Made by a program: the position numbers and the translations under genes. Positions 34,225 through 46,471 of a stretch of DNA of 64,000 bases are shown here, piece by piece. The notes beneath the pieces were generated by a model. The model saw nothing but the letters and a program-made list of their open reading frames with translations, had not been told where the DNA came from and made no database searches. The stretch comes from Aurifilum marmelostoma (Eukaryota; Ascomycota; Sordariomycetes; Diaporthales; Cryphonectriaceae), in assembly GCA_027559495.1 (NCBI GenBank), contig JAMXSV010000008.1, positions 1,860,001 to 1,924,000 on the forward strand, given 5' to 3'. The stretch's first letter is position 1. Each line of letters starts with the position of its first letter.

Positions 34225-35750
34225 GGTGGCGGCGCAGGCGCTGGAGCGCGCGGTTGTGATCCTTCCTTTTTGGCAAAGCTGAAGCGATTCCTTTGGTACT
34301 TCCGTATTTGGACAAAGCGATGGTCGTGTCGGATGGGTGGAAGACTAAGCTTCGTGCGTGCAAGAGTGAAGGACAGGTCAGGGCTTCGCGAGGGAGTCAA
34401 GGATTGACGTGTGCCAGCAAGGAAGCTCTGAAGCTGAGGTCCGCCTTGGATGTGGGTTGGGGGACTCAGCAGCTGTTGTTAGCAATGGAGCAAGCTCGTC
34501 AAGGCGGCGCGCCAACCTTTTTGCCAGCCTTGTTTGAGACGCACGGACCTTTTACAAGCCGTGGGGTTAGGGTTCAGAATGTGCTACCCAGGTAATTATT
34601 GCTTCTTTGGATGAGCTACACGCAATGCTATAAGCAAGAATAGAAAATCAACTTCTCACAAATGGCAAGTTGATCTAGCTTTTCGCAATGCTGGATGTGT
34701 TCGAGCTAGTCATGTCAGACATGAAGGTTAGTCAGGCCAACAGTCATTCATAGACGATGATGTACTTCAAGAAGTCATATATGTCAATGTCAAGCGGGCA
34801 ATTTAATCAATTAATTCACGTGAGTGATGCGACAAAGACTCCAACAAAGACTTCATTGTCACCAGAAATCAGAATTCACCTGATGAGACCTAGCGACGCC
34901 TGGTTTGATGTATTAATCCCTATGCTCAACAAGCTGTGTATTTCTTGTTGTCAAGAATGGCTGCCACTCGGTGACCCAACTAGGGAGGCACCTGAGCTAC
35001 CAACTTATATAGTCATGGAAAGGCCTGGTGTACAAGTTTCTTTGATTTGGGACAGATTTGGTGAGACCACCATCTGTTGACTGATGCTATCTTACATCTC
35101 TCAATGCCCAAGGTGTCTGCTAAGCATGCGCAGAACACAACACAGGGAACTAACCGCATTGCATGTATTTGATAAGTATTGGGTGATTGTGAAAGTCAGA
35201 GACAAACCCTGAGCCTGAATTCCAGGAACAGCCTCGCATGCTTGCATAGACACAATGATTTCCTGTGCAAACACCACTGATACAGCCGAAGCTTTGCATA
35301 TGATCGTGGAACATGAGATATGATCTGAGTAGACCATTCTATAGAATGTGACTTACGCATTCTCTGCCTCTCCAGGTATGATTTTCTTGACATAGCAGCA
35401 ATATTGTACGACCTGTGTATTCATAACATGTTTTGCTACATCTATGACACTGACTATGCTGGCATTCTTCTCACTTCTGGAAGTCTTTACGTTCTGGCTG
35501 GGATCTTGCTTCCACATGTTGCAATGCTTAGCAGTTAGAGTTTCACAATGGTGGGAAAGATGAAGTGCAGCCACTTGATAGCATGCTCCTCATAGCTGTC
35601 AAGGACCAGTCAGATCAAAAAGCCTGACTCATCTCTATGCAATGAGTCAGTTTATAGGAAAAAATCAGGAAATTTATGGGTACTGTGGTCGAAAGAATCG
35701 TGATGCCGGTGAACTGGTTCTCGGGCGTTGTTGCACTCGAGAATTGTTAC
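34225..35750. other. SPT6 upstream region up to the transposon nest
   Basis: 1.5 kb with no recognisable gene. The first few hundred bases are the SPT6 promoter. A short GGGTTAGGGTT occurs near 34563. GC falls towards the transposon border, but the stretch lacks the dense TA pattern of the island, so heavy RIP does not extend here. Confidence 0.55.
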
Positions 35751-35755
35751 GCCAG
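35751..35755. repeat. Target-site duplication GCCAG, left copy
   Basis: Five bases directly before the left copia LTR (TGTTG...). Identical to 56014-56018 directly after the right LTR. Confidence 0.9.
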
Positions 35756-35973
35756 TGTTGATAAATAAGGCACGATCTTTACGATCGTCACGATCGTCGC
35801 CCTCTCCAAACGACAAGGGCATTAGAGGGCATTTAATACACACAGACCAAGGGATTTATTCCTTAACTAATTAAGGCCTTTTCACAATTATTCAAAGATA
35901 AATAAACCTTTTCTTTAATCTCTAAATAGCCTAAATAGATAGAATTAAGCTTTATAATTGCTCTTTTATAATA
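35756..35973 (+). repeat. Copia left LTR (218 nt)
   Basis: Starts TGTTGATAAATAAGG and ends CTCTTTTATAATA. It aligns over its whole length, gap-free in length, to 55796-56013, with differences almost all C/T or G/A. Its first 100 bp keep GC-rich CGATCGTCACGATCGTCG-type sequence that is TA-converted in the right copy. Confidence 0.92.
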
Positions 35974-38440
35974 TATTATTAGTATAATTATAATCTTTAG
36001 CTCTAGCAATTTAAAATCTATTTATATTGCATCTTCTATTGCCTATTTAAGCTTAGTGCTTAATATATCTTTTCTATATTTATAGATATTAGAATTTCTT
36101 TTTATTATTCTTATTATTAAGGCTATACTTTATATTCTCTATATCTAATTAATAAGAGGCTATTAATACTAGAAATATATATTTAGAATGCAAATATAGC
36201 ATATTTATAGACCTAGAGGCTTTAATTTAATAGCCTTCTAAAGAAAGCTAGGCATAGCTAGAGGAAATAGCTTAGCTAGGTATATTAACTACTTATAAAA
36301 AACCTCCTTATTTATTAATTACTATATCTAATATTAAGAATAGAAAGAAGAGCTCTTTAGCCTTAAAGCAACTTAGCAAGGAAGATTATCTCTATTAGGG
36401 CAACTAGCCTTTATAGAAGCTTGCTATAAAGAAGCTTCTCCTTAAATATTATAAATTTAATCTACTTAAATCCCTCTTTTTAAAGATTAAGGAAAAGGGT
36501 TATTTAATTAATGCTAATAAGGCCTTAATAGTAACTTTAATTAATCTTAATAACTTTTTAAATAGAAATATTAAATTAGCTGCTATTAATTTAATAATTT
36601 AGCAGTTTTATTTAAAAAAAGCTAAAGCCCTTATTGCTTATATCTTTAATTTAATTATTAAGTAGCTTATCTTAAGGAATTAGGCTATAGGCACTAGATC
36701 TATTTAGTATTAAGAGCTTTTTATAGAGCTTTAAATTATTTAAAGTAAGTTTTATAAGATTCTAAGCAAATATATAAATGCCTTTAATCTTATTAAAGAG
36801 AGGCTAATCTTTCTTAGCTATTAGGTAGAAGATATAGAGTATTAAATTAACTTTATTTAGAGCATTTAAATTAAATATCTTTAATAAGTTATATATATTA
36901 GGCAATCTATATGCTTAAGCCCTTAAAGCTAGTTTATTCTTAAAGCTATTTAAGCTAATTATATTAATAAGGCAAGGAACTTAAAGACTTTCGAAAGCGC
37001 GAATTTTATAAAGCAATAAAAGAAGAAAAAGAGTAGGAAAAAGAATAATAGAATATGCCTTTATTATAACTACTTAGCTAATAACTATTAATCTATCTAT
37101 TTTAGAAAAAGGCAGGAAAAAAATAAGTAAAGATATAAAAGAAAAATAGAGGAAAAGAATAGTAAAAAAAGTAGAAATATAGGCACTTAAGAGGCAAATC
37201 TTATATCTAAATAATAAGCTATTAAAGAAAAAGGTTATTAATATGCCTTTCTCTCTTCTTAAGTTATATTTAATATTTGCTGCAAATCTAGCTAATTAAA
37301 GAGCTTAAATTAGGCTATTCTAAGCTCTAAATATATTAAATTCTCTAAAGACTTTAATATATAGAAATTATTATTGCTAGTTATATACTATTACTATATT
37401 CTTTTCTCTATTTAATATTAATATTTCTATTAATAACTTTATTAATAAAAGATTTATAGCAATATAAATGCTATTTATTATATTTTTAGTATTAAAGAAA
37501 AGTTTATTAGTATTAACTATTTAATAAATATACTAGCTATTACTATAGAAGAAAGTCTAATTACTCTCTTTAAAATTAGAATAGTATAGCTAAAGTGCAA
37601 AGTTAATAGTACTACTAATAATCTTACTTTATATTAGATATATTTCTGCTCTAAATTTGCTTAAGATATTATTAGCATTCTATATCTCTATAAGAAAGGC
37701 TTAAGGATTTAAAATTTCGATCTTTTTAAGCCCTAAGAATATAGTATAATTGCATAGTTTAATAATAACTTTAATATTATTACTCTAATAGTATATAGTA
37801 TATTCCTCTTAAATAAAGCTATAGAATCCTTAGCTTTAGCTATTAATTTAGCTAAATAGCATTAATGCCTAAGGCATATTAGCAAAGAAGCTATTCTAAG
37901 AACTATTTTAGTAATAGCTAGCATTAAGCTAGAAGTGCCTTCTTCTAAATAGAAGAGAGACTTTATATATAAAGCTTATAATTATAGAAAGATTCTTAGG
38001 CATATACTAGGCTAAGGATTTACTAAGCCTAAAAGCGCTAAAGAAATCTAGTATCTTAACTCCTTTTCTATAGTAATAGAAAAGATAAATAGCAAATAAT
38101 ATAGAATCCTTGCTACTAAAGGGAAATATGCTTATTATTAGTTTACTATACTTTCTAATAAGGAATTAAGCCCTAAAGAGATCTTAAGAATGCTTAAAAT
38201 CTTATACTATTAGTAGAAAGCTAAGATTTAGAGGATCTATATAGATAATAGCATAGAGCTTTTAGGAAAAGATAAAAATAAGCTTTAATAGTAGCTTAGA
38301 AAGAAGGAAATTAGGCTAATACTATTATTGCTATATATACCTAAATAGAATAGCCTAGCTAAATATTCAAATTGCATTATTATAGAAAAAGCATATTATT
38401 AGATAGAAAACTTAAAGATGCTATACTTACTATAGCCCTA
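35974..38440 (+). pseudogene. Copia gag and integrase part, RIP-decayed
   Basis: 5' portion of the copia coding region, interrupted at 38440 by Gypsy-1. A CCHC-like box survives as CLYYNYLANNY-type sequence at about 37059. The integrase core lies at about 38230-38400 (see the outer element entry). Stops in all frames every few codons; AT-dominated. Confidence 0.8.
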
Positions 38441-38554
38441 TGTTATGACCCGCAACCGTCATAACATGAGACACTAGGGCCATCCGGAACGGAACCCTTA
38501 GTACGGGAGAAATTCAATACTTACTTACGGAGCCACGCCAGGATTACGTAACCC

Positions 38555-38568
38555 AGGGTTAGGGTTAG
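38555..38568 (+). repeat. Telomere-like AGGGTTAGGGTTAG in Gypsy-1 5' LTR U3
   Basis: Two TTAGGG units inside U3, about 110 bp upstream of the LTR TATA box. The same motif is at 45647-45660 in the 3' LTR. Confidence 0.85.
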
Positions 38569-38672
38569 AATAAGGACCAACCAGAATAGATAGCTTTGGA
38601 TATATGCTATCCAGAGATATCCAAATAGTTCAGATATATTGCTATCCAAATTAGCTACATTCAAAGACTAGA

Positions 38673-38681
38673 TATATAAGG
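38673..38681 (+). promoter_or_regulatory. LTR TATA box TATATAAGG (Gypsy-1)
   Basis: Likely U3 promoter of Gypsy-1. It is also the point from which Gypsy-1 and Gypsy-2 LTRs become alignable, so it marks the U3/R side of the shared module. Confidence 0.6.
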
Positions 38682-38902
38682 ACACGTTCATTACTATTAG
38701 ATAGATTCAGTATATAGCTCTCCAATTATTAATCTAAGTACTACCTCTAATATAAGTAGTAGCTTTACTGCTAGTAATATACTGCAGAAGACTTTGAAGA
38801 TTATTTCTATATTTTTTTAGATTATACTTTAATCTTATTCTTGCTTAATATAAACCCTTTGTATACTTATTATATACCCTAGTTACAGCAGTGCTTATTA
38901 TA

Positions 38903-41900
38903 TTTTGATAACTCTTATTTAAGTACAGTTTAGTATATTCTCTCTTAAGCAATATAGAAATACAATATCTCCTTAAACTCCGATCTCCTCTACTATAGGC
39001 AGGGCCCCGACTAGCGCTAAGCTGCAGCAAACTATTATAGCCCTATAGGCTTGCATTTAGGAACTTAAAGAATCTAGCAATACTTAGATTAAGGTCTATA
39101 AGATAGATAAGCTTATTCCTTATAAAGGATTGAAGGGCACTCTTTAGGCTTTTATTACTTAGTGCAAGGCCTACTTCCTCTATTATCCGGCCTAATTTAT
39201 AGATAAAGGAGAGAAGGCGGTCTTTGCAGGAACTTAATTAGAAGGCAATGCTCTTGCCTAGTTCGAACCTTCCCTTTAAGACTACCTTAATAACCTAACT
39301 ATACCCGATAACTGTAATAAAGAAACTAAAGCTATCTTTAACTCATTTAAAGGTTTCGAGAAAGCACTTAAGAACGCATTTAGCGACCCGGATAAGAAGC
39401 GTATAGCAGAACGCAGTCTTATAGACCTCAAATAGACTAAAGCTGCTTTAAATTATATAGCTAAATTTAGGCAATATATAGAATAAGTTAGCTAGGAAGA
39501 TAAAGCATTAATATCCTAGTTCTATAAAGAACTAAAGAATAGAATTAAAAACGAACTTTATAAGATAAACTAATTTAATAACCTAGCAGAATATATTGCG
39601 ATAGTAGTATAGATTAATAACTGCATCTTTAAATAATAATAGGAGAAAAACTATAAGGGTAATAAATAATTATAAAAGTTTAGGGCCCTAGCTAATAGTA
39701 GAAGACGCTATTAGCCTTAGCAGAATTACTAAGGAAAATAATGAAATTATATAAGTATAGCATAAAGCAGCAGTATGTATGCTGGCCTAATGGAACTAGA
39801 TGCTATGCATTGACGCAATAACTTCTAAACTTAAGGCAAAGGCAATAGGGCATGCTTTAATTATAGGAAGATTAGATACTTTGTATAGGAATATTAATAA
39901 CTATAAAGAAAATAATAGCAATTTATTTAGGAAGGATAATAGCTTAGTATTGCTACTTAATAGGAACCTAATTACCTAAATAAGAATATTCTAATAGAGC
40001 AAGTAATAGACTCTATTAATTATAAATCTCTTAGTTAGACTGCGTATTATAATGATAGTTGCATATTATATCTCTTGGAGAAAGAAGGTTTAGGATAGTT
40101 CCCCTGGAAACCTAAGGGATAATAATAACTTGCTATTGGAAGTAGAGCTTCTATTAAGGATAAATAATTAGGTTATTCTACTAACTCTATAGATTAGAGA
40201 TCTAAGGAAGAATAGAACTTAGGAAAATTTCTCCTATAGCACTATCTTATATAGCTTATAGGTAATAATGAGCATATATCGGATACTATAATATTCCCAG
40301 CCTATAATAGGCGCAATAATGACTTAGAAAATGCAGACTTTACTCTAGCCCCTATAGAAGAATATACTATAGAGATACTTATTCTTAGAGAAGAAACCCT
40401 CTAGGATAGATAATCTAATATCCTACTTAAGCCTATTATGCAATAATATATAGATAACTTAGAGGAATTAGTATTAATTACCCAATGCAGCAGTCTTAGT
40501 TCTAGCAATCCGGATATTAACGTCTAAATGGAATATCTTGTATATAGAATACCTCTAAAAACCCTCTTTAGGAGTATCCCGCTTCAGAATTATAAAGCAG
40601 ATGAATTAGAGGATCCTAGAATTAATGCGTTCTACCTCGGATACTATTAATTAGCATAGATCTTATATACCTATTATAGCTATTAAACTTATTTTAAGGA
40701 AAAAGTTAAATATAGATAGTTCCTAACTAGGAAAGAAGAATAACTTATTTAGGCATATAAGGAATCCGAACTATAGTTTAGGGAAGTATTAGAGAAGAAA
40801 TACTATAATGCACTTATTAGACTACTAGAGGATTGCTCTAGGCCCTGCATAGATAAAAAACGCAAATAGTAGCAATATTTAGTAGAATAATGCACTATTT
40901 ATATGCAGAATAAGGCATATGCCTAGCATATATAGCAACGCAATAAAAAGCGCTATAAGTATGCATAATAATAAGCTAAGGCACTGGCTTAGCAAGCGGC
41001 TAAGAAGGCCCCAAAAGGAAAAGATCGCCTGTAAAGGGATGATAGTTGATTAGGACTATAAGGTCCCTATGCATAATAGCAAAAGGAAGCTATATATATA
41101 TATAGCTTAATATAAATATTAATAACTAATATTATAGCGCGCTATTAGATAGCAGCGCATAAGGGAATTATATATCCCCCTGCATTATCAATATAGCAAA
41201 GATACTATAGCAATAAAAAGAGAAGCTCTATATACTTAATACTATAGAAGGATAACCTATTGCGTATAACTAAGGGGTAATCGATAAGGAGACTAATTAT
41301 CTACCTATCTTAAACTAAGGATATATAATATTTATTTCTTTTAATATTACAGATACAGCATACTATAATATAATATTAGGACTTTTATAGCTTAAGGAGC
41401 ATAATTCTCAAATCGATTGAACTATTAGCTAGATCTCTTAGGAATAAGCTATATCTAATAGGATAGTTGCAATCAAAAGCGCAGAATAAGACTTAGTTAC
41501 TAAGAACAGCTAAGATAGGCGCTTAAATAAGCACTTACTATATACCTCTAAATTAGCAGGGACTAATAGCTTATAGAGAAAAACTATAAATGCCTCGAAT
41601 CTATAGATGCAAGTTAGGCATAAGTTAAGAATATAAGTAAATAAAGACTAGTTAGGAAGACTTGGTTTGATATAGAGCAAAAATAATAGATAATTGCAAT
41701 AAAACGCTTAATAGTATCTACTATTCCTCTAGAAAGCAGAAATAGAGGAAGAACTAACCCTAATACTTGCTAGCATACTAGAAGAATACTATAAGTTTAT
41801 AAAATTATTCTAAGGAGAATTAGTTATAGAACTACTAGAATATAGTCTATATAACTATAAAATCCCACTTAAGAAAGAAACTTAGCCTAAGTTCTTCCCT

Positions 41901-44600
41901 ATCTATAGACTAGATAAAGCATAACTCGAAGCACTTAAGGAGTACCTTAATGAAAACCTAAAGAAAGGCTATATATAATTATTACAATTACTAGCAGGAT
42001 ACTCAATTCTATTTATACTAAAGAAAAATAGCAAACTATAACTCTATATAAATTATAGATAGCTTAATAATATTATAATTAAAAATTAGTACCTATTATT
42101 ACTTATTAAGGAACTATAAGATCGATTATAAGGCGTATAATAGTTTATAGCGCTAGATCTTAAAGGAGCATATAATTTTATTAGGATAAAGGCAGGCGAA
42201 GAATAGAAAATAGTATTTTGCATAAGATATAGGCATTATAAATACTTAATTATGCTATTTGGATTAACTAATGCACCCGCATCTTTCTAGGAAATAATTA
42301 ATTAGGTACTTAAGAAGTATTTAGATGTTTATATTATTGCCTACCTTAATAATATCCTTATTTACTCCTTAGACTTAGCAACTTATAGATAGCATATATA
42401 AAAAGTACTGCAAACTCTCTAAAATGCTAAACTCCTTATTAAACCAAAAAAGAGCTACTTCTATATTTAGAAAGTTAATTACCTTAGATATATAATTAAA
42501 TCCAAATGTATATATATGCAAAAGAACAAGATAGAAGCAATTAGGAATTAGCTAATACTTAAGAGCATTATAGATATTAGAGTATTCCTTAGATATGCTA
42601 ACTTCTACTAATAATTCATCTAATAATACTCGAAGATTGTATAACCTATAATAGAGCTTACAAAAAAAGACAAACCTTTCTGCTAGATGGGAAAAGAGCA
42701 GCAAGCCTTCGATGCTATCAAGGAACAAGTTATACAAGAACCCATTTTAAGAGAAGCTAATCCTAGCTAAAAATTCGAAATAGCAACTAATGCATTAGAC
42801 TATGCACTCAGCAGAGAACTTATCTAATAAGATAATCAGAATAAACTATACCTTATTGCTAACTTCTTAAAGAAGCTAAATAGTCTAGAACTATAATATA
42901 GAACTCTAGATAAGGAACTTATAGCTATAATATATGCATTCTAGGAATGGCAATACTACCTTATTAGAGCAAAACACCCAATTAAAGTACTTACTAATCA
43001 CAAGAACCTTATATCGTTTATAATAATTAAGGTTTTAAATAAATAATAAGTATAATAGGCAGAATTCCTCTTATAATTTAATATTAAAATTAGCTATATT
43101 TAAGAAAAAGAAAATACTAGAGCGGATGCTCTTAGTTAATAATTAGATTATATACTAATATTAGGAATTAAGGAATAAATACTCTTTAATTAGGATAAGA
43201 AAGGGAATCTTATATAGAAATGAGAAATTAATTCGATACTTAGAATTGCATACTAGGGCAAAAAACTAAAAGAAATAACTCTATAGGAATAAGAAGAATA
43301 TATTAGGGATATATATAGCGCACTAGCATATAGGCACTAAGGAGTTAGGGCTACTTATAAACAAATTAAGCAATATTGGAATCTACTAGGCCTTAGGATA
43401 CGAATTAAGGAGATTATTTAGAAATGCAATAGTTATAAGAAAAATAAGGCAGAAAGATATAAGCCTTACAGACTACTATAACCCTTACTAGTACCTACGA
43501 CTATTTAGCAATTAATTAGCCTAGACTTTATTACCAAGCTACCTATCTTATAAGAATCCTTAATTAAGGTGCAATATAATAGCATCCTAGTAGTAGTTTA
43601 TAGACTAAGCAAGTACGCTTACTTTCTCCCTTATAAGGAAAGCAGTATAGCAGAAGAACTTGCATATATATTCCTTAAGGCAATTATTGCTAACTACAGC
43701 ATACTAGAAGAGATTATCTTAAATAGAGATAGAAAATTTATATTATACTTCTAGATATTACTTATAAAGCAACTTAGAGCATACTATAAAATATTAATAG
43801 CCTATTATCTATAAATAGATAGGCAAATAGAATAAATAAACTAAATTATTAAATAATATCTTAGGCACTATATTAATTAGGAATAGAATAACTAAGTTAA
43901 ACTATTACTATTAGCGCAATTTGTATATAATAGCGCAAATATAAGTATAATAAAGACCTTACTATTCTATGCACTCTACGGATATAATCTGATAGCGTAC
44001 TATAAAGCATTGCTAGGGGCAAATGCAGAAGCAGCAGAAAAATGAATACAGCGCATTAAGAAGGTTTAGGAAGATATTTAATAAGAACTCTAGTTTATAT
44101 AAGAACAAATAACTAAATATGCTAACTCTAAGAGGATTAAGGGACCAATTCTATAAAAGGGAGATAAAGTCTACTTAAAACGAAAAAATATAAGGACTAT
44201 CTAACTAAATAATAAACTCGATTATAAAAAAATCGGACCCTTTAAAATCTTAAGAAAAATCTCCTTAGTTAACTATAAGCTTGCATTGCTAGCAGGAATA
44301 AGAATATACCTAGTATTCTACATTTTACTCCTGGAACTAGCAATATAAGAAATACCTATAGATAATAATATTAAAGCTAAGGATAATAAGCTAGAATATA
44401 AAGTAAGAAGGATTCTAAGATATAGAGGTTCTTAGCATAATCTAGAATACTATATTAAGTAGAAAGGCTACTTAGTAAGCGAAAATATATAGGAATCCAA
44501 AGGAAACTTAGCTTATGCATAATAAGCATTTTAAGACTACTAGACAAACTAGTTACAAAGATAAGCAGTTAGGATCTAGACTAGATAAATAAACTACTAG
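38903..44600 (+). pseudogene. Gypsy-1 gag-pol, RIP-decayed
   Basis: Colinear with 46472-52150 of Gypsy-2 up to about 44,170. Gag-like start region near 39110-39300 and pol blocks as described for the element. CAG and TGG codons appear as TAG throughout, and both Asp of the YLDD box are AAT (42348-42353). The only frame over 60 codons is a 61-codon integrase-core island at 43569-43754. Confidence 0.85.
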
Positions 44601-44928
44601 TATACTAGAAACTAGACTAGTTAGGCAGAAATACAACTAAGAATATAATCTACTAATCTATATCCTACTAATTAGCAGGAAAATGCTATTAGCTAAAGGA
44701 AAATACTAAATAGAATACTATACTAGTTAAGGGATATAAATAGTTAGGGATATACTAGTTAATTCGAAGCCTAGGATAGCAACTAATAGGGCTAAGATTT
44801 AGAGAGCCTCTTTAGCAAACCTCTCTACTCTAGAATAAGAACTAGAGGCTGCAGCAGGCGGCCCCTTAGCTAGGAAACCTAACTAGTCTACTATAGCATT
44901 CCCTATATCTACAAAATTCTAATTAAAT

Positions 44929-45284
44929 TCCTTAAAGTTAGGAACTTTAGCAGAAGCAGCAGATTCTTTAGAAACCATCTCTTAGACTATCTCGGAAGCG
45001 CAATAACGCTCCTCCTTAGCTTCTATATATTTTAATACCTCTATACTATTAAGACTATAATAAACTGCGCGCATTATCTTCTCAAATTATATATGCTTTT
45101 ATTTCTGCAAACGCTCGACCTCTACAGCAGCATCGCAAAGCCAGCTCTCAGCACCCTCTAACTGCTCTTCTAGATATTAATATTGAACTCCAATCTATCG
45201 AATCTCTAAGGCGCTAAGACCCTAAACGTTATATCAAGAATATTCGAGGCGAATATATTCTAAGTAGCAGGAAGAATCGTCGGG
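44929..45284 (-). pseudogene. Gypsy-1 antisense accessory frame (Cys motif plus coiled coil), decayed
   Basis: On the minus strand between the chromodomain and the 3' LTR, a frame readable through RIP stops gives a Cys/Tyr-spaced start (CYLEYIRLEYS, consistent with C-x-x-C after TGT/TGC to TAT/TAC changes). A charged helix follows (LEEQLEGAESWL, then EVERLQK), then a segment FEKIMRAVYYSLNSIEVL with KYIEAKEERYCASE. The layout matches the better preserved copy at 52381-52735. Strand is opposite to gag-pol. Function unknown. Confidence 0.6.
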
Positions 45285-45519
45285 AGAGACTTGACAAGAC
45301 GAAATGCTATAACCCTTGCAAAAAGAACAAAAAGGCATAGTAATAGCATTTTGAAGAATAATTAAAAGAAGGGAATCCTTCTATTTTGTTTTCTTAGCAT
45401 AAAAACTTAAAAATCGAGATTTATTAACTCTATTCGATATAATAAATTAGGAAAGTATAATCTAGTAATAGAATAATATGCAAGAAACTTATAGAAGATC
45501 ATTTAGGATAATAATTAAT

Positions 45520-45532
45520 AGGAGGAAGATAA
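45520..45532 (+). other. Gypsy-1 polypurine tract
   Basis: AGGAGGAAGATAA directly abuts the 3' LTR (TATTATAACC...), the expected place for the plus-strand priming tract. Confidence 0.65.
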
Positions 45533-45940
45533 TATTATAACCTGTAATTGTTATAATATAAAATACTAAAGCTATCCGGAATAGAACCCTTAATATAGGA
45601 GAAATTTAATACTTACTTATAGAGCTACGCTAGGATTATGTAATCTAGGGTTAGGGTTAGAATAAGGACTAACTAGGATGGATAGCTTTGGATATATGCT
45701 ATCTGGAGATATCCAGATAGTTTGGATATATTGCTATCCAAGTTAGCTATATTCGAAGACTAGATATATAAGGATATATTTATTACTATTAGATAGATTT
45801 AGTATATAGCTCTCCAGTTATCAATCTAAGTACTATCTCTAATATAAGTAGTAGCTTCACCGCTAGTAACACACTGCAGAAGACTTTGAAGATTATTTCT
45901 GTATTTTTTTGGATTATACTTTAATCTCGTTCTTGCTTAA
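45533..45940 (+). repeat. Gypsy-1 3' LTR, first 408 nt
   Basis: Aligns to 38441-38848. It stops after TTGCTTAA, where Gypsy-2 begins (TGTTATAACC at 45941). The missing tail is found beyond Gypsy-2 at 53505-53553. Confidence 0.88.
45647..45660 (+). repeat. Telomere-like AGGGTTAGGGTTAG in Gypsy-1 3' LTR U3
   Basis: Preserved although the surrounding U3 copy is RIP-mutated. TTAGGG contains no CA on the plus strand, and its complement has no CpA either, so it is a poor RIP target. Confidence 0.85.
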
Positions 45941-46072
45941 TGTTATAACCCATCCAACATGCAGGTCACAATAAAGATTGCGGCACAGCACTAAGGCCAC
46001 ACGGAACGGACTACAGAGAGCCGGGAGTCCAACACTCTAGGATAGAACTGGCATAACGAGATTATATAAGCC

Positions 46073-46085
46073 AGGGTTAGGGTTA
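46073..46085 (+). repeat. Telomere-like AGGGTTAGGGTTA in Gypsy-2 5' LTR U3
   Basis: Same doublet in a U3 otherwise unrelated to that of Gypsy-1, about 170 bp upstream of its TATA box. Confidence 0.85.
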
Positions 46086-46252
46086 TAAAGGTTGCTTAGT
46101 CGAAGGAGTCAATATCGACTCTATTAACTAGTTGAAAGAATTGGTATTAACTTGGTTAGCCAATTGAAGAATTCGATATTAACCCTAGCCTACCCCTGCT
46201 AGGAAGGAACTAATACTACCTATAAAGGACTAAAGAATAGGATATATAAGGA

Positions 46253-46261
46253 TATATTTAT
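46253..46261 (+). promoter_or_regulatory. LTR TATA box TATATAAGG (Gypsy-2)
   Basis: Equivalent promoter element in Gypsy-2, with the same following sequence (ATATATTTATTA, then ATTAGATAGATT). Confidence 0.6.
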
Positions 46262-46471
46262 TATTATTAGATAGATTTAGTATATAACTCTTTAGTTATT
46301 AATCTAAGTATTACCTCTAATATAAGTAATAGCTTTATTGCTAGTAATATACTATAGAAGATTTTGAAAGTTATTTTTATATTCTTTAGATTATACTTTA
46401 ATATCATTTTTGCCTAATATAAACCCTTTATATACTTATTATATATCCTAGTTATAGCAGTGCTTATTATA

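Larger units (their letters stand above)
38441..38902 (+). repeat. Gypsy-1 5' LTR (462 nt)
   Basis: Begins TGTTATGACCCGCAACC and ends GCTTATTATA (from GCTCATTACA). It has a TATA box (TATATAAGG, 38673-38681). The first 280 bp are still GC-richer than the rest. Compared with the 3' copy at 45533, nearly all differences are C/T or G/A, with the 3' copy carrying the T/A state in the 5' half. Confidence 0.9.
45941..46471 (+). repeat. Gypsy-2 5' LTR (531 nt)
   Basis: Starts TGTTATAACCCATCC and ends GCTTATTATA. The first 300 bp are largely spared from RIP, while the last 200 bp are TA-rich. TATA box TATATAAGG at 46253-46261. From the TATA box on it matches the Gypsy-1 LTR; before it the sequences are unrelated apart from the ends and a TTAGGG doublet. 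Confidence 0.92.
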
